Source: Paraescarpia echinospica
Lineage: Eukaryota > Annelida > Polychaeta > Sabellida > Siboglinidae
DNA length: 64,000 bases
Direction of reading: 5' to 3'
NCBI GenBank assembly: GCA_020002185.1
Contig: CM034533.1
Span: 49,617,918 to 49,681,917, forward strand
In this document: in pieces, positions 57,718 through 64,000 of the stretch
Layout: each line of letters begins with the position of its first letter
How positions within the stretch are numbered: position 1 is the first letter of the stretch
The notes under the pieces: generated by a model
Databases searched by the model: none
The model's input: the letters and a program-made list of their open reading frames with translations, nothing else
What the model was told of the DNA's origin: nothing
Position numbers and translations under genes: made by a program

Positions 57718-58742
57718 AAGATACACAAACCAGAGGCACCGGTTAGACCGATAGTATCTAGCACTGGCAGCATTTCCTACAATGCAGCTAAGACATTGGC
57801 TAACATTATCACCCCTCTTGTTGGGAAGACACCTTACCACATCAAGAACAGCAGGGATTTTGTGAACAAGGTCAAAAACCTAGAAGTTCCCCTGGACAGA
57901 AACTAATGTCGTACGATGTGTCAGCTCTGTTCCCCAGCATACCACACGATCCAAATTGTGAAGAATTAACTACAGGAAGACACCACATGGAAACAGCGAA
58001 CCCCACTCAACATTGAACAAATCACAGAATTGCTGGCCTTCTGCCTCAACACCACTTACTACATGTACAAGGGTCATTTCTACAAACAGAAACACGGCGC
58101 AGCTATGTGCTTCCCAGTCTTTCCTATCGTGGCCAATATGTACATGGACACTTTTGAGAAACAAGCCATCGCCACCGCACCCAACCCCCCCCCCCATCTG
58201 TTTGGTACAGATACGTCGACGACACTTTCGTCCAGATACATGAATACCACATGGAAGGTTTCACTGCACACCTCAACAGCATAGAACCCAACATCAAATT
58301 CACCACGGAACCGGAACGAGAAGGCCAACTTCATTTCCTGGACACTTGTGTACACGTGAACGATGACGGCAGCACACGGGTCACGGTCTTCAGAAAAGCA
58401 ACACACATGGACCAATACTTGAATTTCTGCTCCAATTACCACCTCGAGCACAAGCGATCAGTGGTCAGAACATTGATCCACAGGGCAGACCAACTCACAA
58501 CCACAAACAAAGACAAAGCCACCGAAACAGCACATATCAGAGCAGCGCTCAGAGCCAACAACTACAGAGAGTGGATGTTCAACATCACCAAAAAAAAGAG
58601 AAAGACACCAAGTGCAGAAAAAAACAGACCAGCCAAATACCGAACTTCCCTTTACCATACGTGCGCAACCTGTCAGAGAAATTTACCACCATTTTCCGGG
58701 AACATGGAGTGGGGACGTACCACAAACCTTAGAACACCATAA
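57718..58742 (+). pseudogene. Penelope-type reverse transcriptase, frameshifted
   Basis: 57718-57906 reads 'KIHKPEAPVRPIVSSTGSIS' and 'NAAKTLANIITPLVGKTPYH'. Next comes 'SYDVSALFPSIPHD' (57908-57950, first catalytic Asp), then 'LLAFCLNTTYYMYKGHFYKQ' and 'HGAAMCFPVFPIVANMYMD' (58030-58150). After the C-run, in a new frame, comes '[20 protein letters not shown]' (58204-58263), carrying the catalytic YVDD. 58251-58742 continues with '[12 protein letters not shown]', '[14 protein letters not shown]' and a basic linker with a C-x2-C pair. The KxHK, SPVSPI-like and YVDD blocks are diagnostic of Penelope RT. Frameshifts make it inactive. Confidence 0.87.
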
Positions 58743-58753
58743 GATCTATCGTA

Positions 58754-59119
58754 GTGAACCCCAAGGACAAAACCCACAAGAACAACATGTGTGGATTAAT
58801 ATATGAGATAGAATGTCCGGACTGTCATCAGACATATGTAGGCGAAACCAGTAGAGCACTAGGAGCTCGATTCGAAGAACACAGAAACACCAGGGGCCGA
58901 ATCACAGCAATAGGTGAACACAGAGTGAATGAGGACCACAACATATCGGCTAAAGGCGCAAAGCTACAGTCTAGGGAAACCAACTACTGGAGAAAAAAAT
59001 CATTGAGGCGATTGAAATCAGAGAGAGGCGACCAGAGATCAACAGGGATTCCGGATACAACCTTCCAGCGATCTTCCTGGAAGTGTTGTCATTTGACAGT
59101 TACCAACATAGTCACATGA
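58754..59119 (+). pseudogene. GIY-YIG endonuclease domain of the Penelope-like element
   Basis: An open stretch of 121 codons, one frameshift away from the RT. 'CGLIYEIECPDCHQTYVGET' holds the GIY (here G-L-IY) and YIG (here Y-V-G) halves around a C-x2-C pair. 'SRALGARFEEHRN' supplies the conserved Arg, and a 'REINRDSGY'-like C-terminus is frameshifted. It would nick target DNA for retrotransposition. Key residues seem kept, so loss of activity is due to the upstream frame breaks. The stop lies in 'gtcacatgacg', just before the hammerhead-like motif. Confidence 0.85.
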
Positions 59120-59140
59120 CGACCGAGAGTGGCGCAGACT

Positions 59141-59181
59141 AACGCTGATGAAGACGTCGTGAAGACATCGAAAGCTCCGTT
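59141..59181 (+). ncRNA. Hammerhead-ribozyme-like motif (plus-strand PLE copy)
   Basis: Same layout as 57034-57074: AACG, CTGATGA, A, GACGTC-loop-GACATC (one C.A mismatch in stem II), GAAA, GCTC, CGTT. It lies about 20 bp after the end of the endonuclease frame and 45 bp before the element's end, the position reported for such motifs in Penelope-like elements. The mismatch suggests a decayed ribozyme compared with the partner copy. Confidence 0.45.
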
Positions 59182-59227
59182 CAGAGCAACATGGGATTCG
59201 GAAAGGTAACTTACCATATTTCAAAAC

Positions 59228-60317
59228 TACGAATGTACACAAGTAAGGAAGCAATTGACATGCTAATACACATGGTGTTGTTATGTTGTGAGTGCATCTT
59301 ATAATATCAGGGCATTTCTTCTGGCCAACAAAATGCAGATTCATATCATTACTTTTAGTACAATTAATTAAACATGGTGATTTCGGAGTGGACATGTTTT
59401 AGACGGACACACTTTTGAAGTGTTATTTGTCTGTAAGTAGTCAACCCTCAATAATAAACGTTTGCATACAGTGTGATCCTATATCCAAAAGAGCTAAACA
59501 CGAGTAGATATCCTGCAGTAATGTATAGGCTCGGTCTAACTGTATTGGAGTAAACATGTTGGACTGACTAAACCCGAATGATTTGTATTGACTTGTGAAA
59601 CATATTGGGTATAGTTATACATCTAATTTGCATACTATTTTGAAGTTCCAACCAGTAAATATCCTCGTAAACAAAATTAAAAGTGCACATACATGTGTTT
59701 GGTTTGTATTTTGAATTGGCGTGAGACAGACCATTTTTTTCTTCAAAATTATTCCTTTTTTTGAACTCTTCAAAAACGAAACACACTATACCGATGCTGA
59801 GTATCTTACAGGCACCCCATGTGGAACCTATTAACTGGGTACAAAAATTGTCATGCCATTGACATTTAGCTGTTAATAGCTTTTATGTTAAAAAAACCTG
59901 CTCCCCTCAATAATGTGAAAAATGTCAATATATACCACCAGTTTTACTTTGTTACACTCATTGGGCATGTGAAATAAATATTAATTAATAACACATACGC
60001 ATGGCCATAAAAATACAGAATTATTGAAAATAGTTCAGGAAAATAACTCTTACATCACTTTGTGGTTCATCCATAACAATTAACTTTATTGAAAACAATG
60101 TACCATGTTAATGTTTAATCGTCTTGATTGATCAATATTATTCAATTCAATTTGTATATACATTTCTAATATATACATGCATGAAAGGTATTTTGTGGGT
60201 ACTTAGGAGTGCTAGGAACACTATATATTCATCTAAGAAATCATAAAACTCAAAGATACTGTATTGATATGACATAACTGAAAGGAACGATAACAATAAA
60301 ATTGCACATAACCTTAC
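59228..60317. other. Intron between mobile DNA and the EGF exon at 60318
   Basis: No gene. 59941-59985 ('agttttactttgttacactc', then 'attgggcatgtgaaataaat') repeats 23556-23597 and, more weakly, 63540-63580. 60180-60250 repeats the 'ggtattttgtgggta' landmark found after 37924. These are duplicated EGF-gene introns. Confidence 0.5.
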
Positions 60318-60422
60318 CGTGCTCTTGGCACGTGCTTCCAGTATACCCATCAGAGCAAACACATGTATGAGATTCCTCAACACACATTCCGTGGTCATTG
60401 CAGTCAGCGTTTTTAACGCAAC
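60318..60422 (-). CDS. EGF-like domain exon (type II; first exon of the set in transcript order)
   Basis: A 105-bp exon, phase 1-1, minus strand, acceptor AG in 'gttaacttag', donor gtaagg. It encodes CVKNADC, NDHGMC, VEESHTC, VC, SDGYTGSTC, then Q-E-H. Six cysteines and the G-Y-T-G turn are intact. The acceptor's pyrimidine tract is poor (atgttaacttag), weaker than in the sister exons, so use of the exon is slightly uncertain. It is separated from the next intact exon (37924) by 22 kb of mostly mobile DNA. Confidence 0.84.
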
Positions 60423-60451
60423 CTAAGTTAACATAATCAATCTATTATTTT

Positions 60452-60898
60452 ACGAACAGCATTTAGCCGGGCGATTTTTAAGTAGTTCTACAGTAGAGTC
60501 AGTGGACGGAGAACAGAAGGTCAGCCTGTAATCAGTCAGATGTGGTGGATAAGAACAGACTAGGCGCGGACGGTAATAGATATTTGGAGCTCTACGTTGA
60601 CAACTGGTAATTGCAGCTAAAGTATAATTAAGGGTTGGTGACCTGCAGCGGTGCCATATGGTTGGATACAAGTGCCGTGGGCCAAAGCGTAGAAGGTAAG
60701 CTGGTCGGTGCATAACGCTGAGAACAACGACGAGGACAGTGGGCAGTTAGAGAGTTTGCTGGCATAGCGAAGTGGAGTCGCCGAACGCACAGTGTATTAG
60801 TGAATAAAACGTGTCGTTGCCACATTCCGGAATGGACTGACTCGTATAAGTGTCGCGTTGTGGTATAGAACGAATCAGAGGTTTTCGTTAGAAATTCA
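60452..60898. mobile_element. About 450-bp insertion in an EGF intron (possible solo LTR or short element)
   Basis: The intron upstream of this exon matches those of 37924 and 16470 on both sides ('aatcaatctatta' and 'taatagtaactgataatgga') but contains an extra GC-richer block of about 450 bp. The block ends with an 'gtgaataaaacgtg' polyadenylation-like motif. Clear terminal repeats were not found. One strand starts TGTTGAA, as many LTRs do, but the other end is not CA. Identity left open. Confidence 0.5.
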
Positions 60899-61139
60899 AC
60901 ATAATAGTAACTGATAATGGATGTCAGTACAAATGAAACACACCCGTAAACAAAACACGGTTTGGTTACTCAATCATTTTGTTTCATTTTATGAACGGTC
61001 CACAGGCGCTGAACTTCTTAATGATATTGTTTCACATCAATTCTGAATTATTCAAATCAGCTTAGGGAAACAGCTATGTTCAAACACTTTGTGATTCATC
61101 CGTAATATCTATTTAAGCTTTGTTGATACTTGATACCTA

Positions 61140-62730
61140 CACGGTAGTAATGCAATATTTGTATGTAGGAAAACGAACACACACAATGGAAACGGCAACA
61201 GGAAAATTTGGCCTAGGAGTGACAAACGAAAGAGGCGATACCTTGGTAGAATGGGCAACATCTAGACAGTACAAAATCATAAATACCATGTTTCAAAAGA
61301 AACAAGGGGAGGAGATGGACGTGAAAAAGCACAAATTGAGAAATGAAGAACGAAATTGACTACATACTAACAAACAGGCCAGGCGTGGTCACATACGTAA
61401 CTGTCATCAACCAAGTTAACTTCGGACGTGACGTTACAGAATGGTAATGAGCAACATCAAACTGTACGTAAAGGCTGAAAGGAATACGTTAATAAACAAG
61501 AGATCACCGAGAGTAGATGCCACACAAATGGAACAAAATGATCGAATTCCAACTAGAACTACAACATGAATTCGAGACATTACAAGAACTAGCGACAGTG
61601 ACACCGTGAGGTATAATTAAGTGCGACAAGTGTAGCAAAGCAATCAACAAAGATGTAAAGACGATAATATCATCACCAACACTAGCCCTCATGAAGAAAG
61701 GGCGAGAAATGGTGGAAAACGGCGGCTTTAAAAAACAAATAGAGTACGCAGAAATATGCAAGACCATCAAAAAGAAAGCGAAGGAGGACAACAGGAAGTA
61801 CAAACAACAGATCATCATCAAAGAGTCTGAAGAAAGCTTGAAGAAAACGGCCAAGACAGAGTGATTACACTTCTCGACAAGCAGGGTAGAGAAATACAAG
61901 ACCAAGATATGATCATACAACGAATAGAGGAATTCTACACCGAGCAACACGACAGTGAATAATGTACCATAATTCAAACTGAGCCAAAAGAGGTACCAAA
62001 GATAACAAATTATTTACACAAACTACCAAAGAATGGGCTAGAGAAACACTCAACAAAAACCAACCATGAAAGCAAGCAGGATTCTGAAGCAGGTATTCAA
62101 TGACAGACCATACCCACGTCGTAAACCAACTGAAGGCGAAGTGCCGAGGATATAATGTCCCGCTCTGCATCGCATTCGTCGACTAAGAGAAGGCTATCGA
62201 CTCGGTGCAAACTCAAGCAATACTGACCTTACTTTAAGAACAGGGGATATAAGACGTGTACATCGAACTCCTGAAAGAAATTTACACCAACAGCTCGGTG
62301 ACAGTCCAGCTTCACAAAGAAAGCAACAAGATATACATACATCAATAAACGAGTCTACAACTCATGCGTAGTTCCAACGATGACATACAGGGCAGAAACT
62401 TGGACACTCACCAACCAGGCAAAGAAAAAGCTAGCACCCACACAAAGAGAGATGGAAAGAAATATATTAAACAACACATAACGCGAGAGAAAAACAAACA
62501 TCTGGGTAAGAGAGAAGACAAAAGTTATAGACGTGAAAGAACAAATAAAAAAACATAAGTGAATTTGGGCACGACACATCAGTGGACTACGAGATAACCG
62601 ATGGACATAGGGAAACGACCGGAAGACCGACGAAACAGTGGAAAGACGAACTAGACGAATACTGGTAGGAAGGTAGATCTGGAAAATTAGCCCAACCACG
62701 GGACACTACGGCTACACAATGATGATGATA
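61140..62730 (+). pseudogene. RTE-like LINE ('craniofacial-development-protein-2-like' ORF2), decayed
   Basis: Plus strand. The endonuclease end appears at 61188-61400 with 'KFGLGVTNERGDTLVEWATS', 'YKIINTMFQKKQGEE' and, frameshifted, 'EIDYILTNR'. A linker follows (61520-61860, 'SPTLALMKKGREMVENGGFK'-type text) and then 'LITLLDKQGREIQDQDMII' (61865-61920). RT palm text 'LCIAFVD' with a stop and 'EKAIDSVQTQ' (62160-62215) holds the first catalytic Asp. The FADD segment is deleted between about 62330 and 62345. The C-terminal region (62375-62720) includes 'YRAETWTLTNQAKKKLA', 'TNIWVREKTKVIDV' and 'RHISGLRDNRWT'. Many proteins annotated as craniofacial development protein 2-like are this LINE. 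It ends in 'gatgatgatacc'. Confidence 0.83.
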
Positions 62731-63740
62731 CCTGTTTACCATGTTTAAATGTCTTGATTTTTCGACTTAATTCAATTCAGGTTTTAAAGTTATGTATACT
62801 ATAATACAAAAGCGCATGAAAATAACGGTAAGAAATATATATGCATGAACGGTTTTGTTGTGGTAGACATGTTTGGGACACTGTTCCTATAAGAAAACAT
62901 TATCAAATACGCTATATTGACAAGGTTGCTGTGTGAAGAGTATCCCTCTAAATTGCACAGAACCTTTGCAGTTTGCAAATACAATTGTCATGGTCGTGGT
63001 AGGGGTTATTAGTTGATATTGACATCACGTTAATTTCTACAAAGTGGTGGACTATCTTATTCATCATCTCAGTCAGCATTCATTCAGGTACGCACGCAGT
63101 CAATGAGATCTCTCAAAAATGCATAAACCTTGTGATCTACTCAATTTACTCACAGCACCTTTGCGGCTACATGTTTGGACGCTTTTAATATAGTCAATGG
63201 AGTGCCACAACATTGCTTAAAGTAGACGATTTCAAAAAAGTGAATTGGTATTCTATATAGAGTCCACTTACGCCGCAGACATATCTTCCTACTTACCGCC
63301 TGTATCGTCAGTTCGTATAAGTTAAGGCAGAACACTACATTCCAGAACAATAAAATAATGTATCTAAGTTACACAGCTGTCGATATTGTTAACGGTGTAT
63401 CGCGAGACCTGTGCACATTTTGAAGCCATAACAAAGTAGTCAATTGGTCTTCTATAACATTTTGGAAAAGTCATATATGCTCGAAGACTGCTTTACTCAG
63501 CATATACCCGAGTAAAAACTTCGGCGATGCAAAATATAATCAACTTTGCTTTTGTTAAACGCAATGGGCGTGTAACTAATAGCCCATACCCACGGTCATG
63601 ACAATTATGTTTGCAAACCGCGATCATCCTGCATAATTAGTGGGGGATGTCCTTCACTTAGCAACATTTAATATCAATACAGCACATTTTAAATCGTTTT
63701 TTAAATATTTTCTAGTCGCGACAAAAATTCCGGTCGTGGA
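62731..63740. other. Duplicated EGF-gene intron without a detectable exon
   Basis: 62805-62985 resembles the intron after exon 37924 and the relic at 38340-38530 ('catgaa..ggt..ttttgt', 'cagtttgcaaata'). 63060-63110 ('tctcagtcagcattcattca') resembles 38528-38570. 63540-63580 resembles 59941. No EGF exon with splice borders was found. The true exon may lie beyond the window or have been lost. Confidence 0.45.
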
Positions 63741-63770
63741 ACTTGTGGTGTGTGTGGTGTATGTGTGTGG

Positions 63771-63801
<31 letters not shown>

Positions 63802-64000
63802 TGTGGTGTGTTTGGTGTGTGTGATGTGTGTGTGGTGTGTGTGGTGTCTATGGTGTGTGTGGTGTGTGTGTGTGTGGTGTGTGTGTGGTGTGTGTGAGGT
63901 GTGTGTGTGGTGTGTGTGTGTGGTGTGGTGTGTGTGTGTGTATGTGTGTGTGTGTGTGTGGTGTGTGTGTGGTGTGTGTGTGGTGTTTGTGTGGTGTGTG
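63741..64000. repeat. GT-rich minisatellite (GGTGTGTGTGTGGTGT type)
   Basis: Irregular tandem of (GT)n blocks separated by GG, running off the right edge of the window. The Val/Cys/Trp-rich frame at 63640-63897 is a translation of this repeat and is not a gene. Long GT tracts can form Z-DNA and are common slippage sites. Confidence 0.95.

Larger units (their letters stand above)
57695..59227 (+). mobile_element. Penelope-like element, plus-strand copy (RT plus GIY-YIG endonuclease)
   Basis: A retroelement with Penelope-type RT followed by a GIY-YIG endonuclease, and ends matching the inverted partner ('ggtaacttaccatat'). The 5' end is truncated within the RT, where the sequence switches to the minus-strand copy. 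Three to four frameshifts, one at a run of ten C (about 58187-58196), interrupt the frame, but the catalytic motifs remain. The clade within Penelope-like elements is not determined. Confidence 0.87.

Noticed and set aside
58080..58451. 123-codon minus-strand frame through the Penelope-like RT
   Set aside because: Antisense of the RT; the sense strand carries YVDD and adjoining motifs.
61504..61977. 157-codon hydrophobic frame on the minus strand
   Set aside because: Antisense to the Lys-rich linker of the RTE-like LINE.
63640..63897. Val/Cys-rich 85-codon frame
   Set aside because: Translation of the GT minisatellite.
1..64000. tRNA, rRNA or small nuclear RNA genes
   Set aside because: No cloverleaf with A/B boxes or rRNA-like stretch was recognised by eye; a tRNAscan or Infernal run would be needed to exclude them fully.
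1..64000. Bacterial or viral gene clusters
   Set aside because: No operon-like runs of long frames; all long frames are explained by transposable elements or their antisense strands.

Overview
This is a gene-poor, repeat-rich animal nuclear window. Host coding sequence is limited to short exons with GT-AG borders, introns are long and AT-rich, and several retrotransposon and DNA-transposon families fill the rest. The mix of CR1-, L2- and RTE-like LINEs, a Penelope-like element, hAT and Kolobok-like transposons, and 'ATGGCGGC' repeats fits a lophotrochozoan, perhaps a mollusc. That is an inference from repeat content; no marker gene fixes the species.

Host gene. Everything attributable to the host lies on the minus strand. 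It is a set of 14 separate EGF-like exons plus one broken exon. In transcription order they are 60318-60422, (relic 43302-43330), 37924-38028, 37304-37411, 30567-30674, 19937-20041, 16470-16574, 11808-11912, 11248-11352, five near-identical exons at 5074, 4149, 3293, 2426 and 1555, and 582-689. Each is 105 or 108 bp, bounded by AG and GT, and has phase 1 at both ends. They can therefore be added or lost without shifting the frame, and each encodes one six-cysteine module (C-x5-C-x5-C-x6-C-x-C-x8-C, or one residue shorter). No first exon, signal peptide, membrane exon or stop exon is visible. The window is an internal part of a large multi-EGF protein gene, or of neighbouring paralogues. At 979-5290 the exon and its intron occur five times in tandem at high identity.

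Mobile and repeated DNA, left to right: direct and inverted repeats (5.5-6.8 kb); a decayed LINE with a C-terminal zinc-finger-like tail (7.5-9.2 kb); opposed arms of 'AAGATGGCGGC' repeats (9.2-11.1 kb); a CR1 fragment joined to an L2-like LINE (12.0-14.3 kb); an APE/RT/C2H2 LINE (17.0-19.5 kb); a hAT transposon with terminal inverted repeats (TIRs) and an 8-bp target duplication (23.6-30.3 kb), split by a near-complete CR1 LINE; a fold-back element (30.8-31.6 kb); a 3.7-kb element with long TIRs around a degenerate gene of an uncharacterised family (33.3-37.0 kb); an L2/Rex1-like LINE and a second relic of that gene family (39.1-41.8 kb); a fold-back next to the broken EGF exon (42.8-43.3 kb); an RTE-like fragment (44-45 kb); a TTAA-flanked Kolobok-like transposon (45.3-46.6 kb); two minus-strand CR1 copies (49.0-52.2 and 53.8-54.9 kb); a short TIR element (56.0-56.5 kb); two head-to-head Penelope-like copies with hammerhead-like motifs (57.0-59.2 kb); an RTE-like LINE (61.1-62.7 kb); and a GT-rich repeat at the right edge.

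None of the mobile-element genes is intact. Because the EGF exon-intron units are paralogous, introns without an insertion act as empty sites and help date the insertions.
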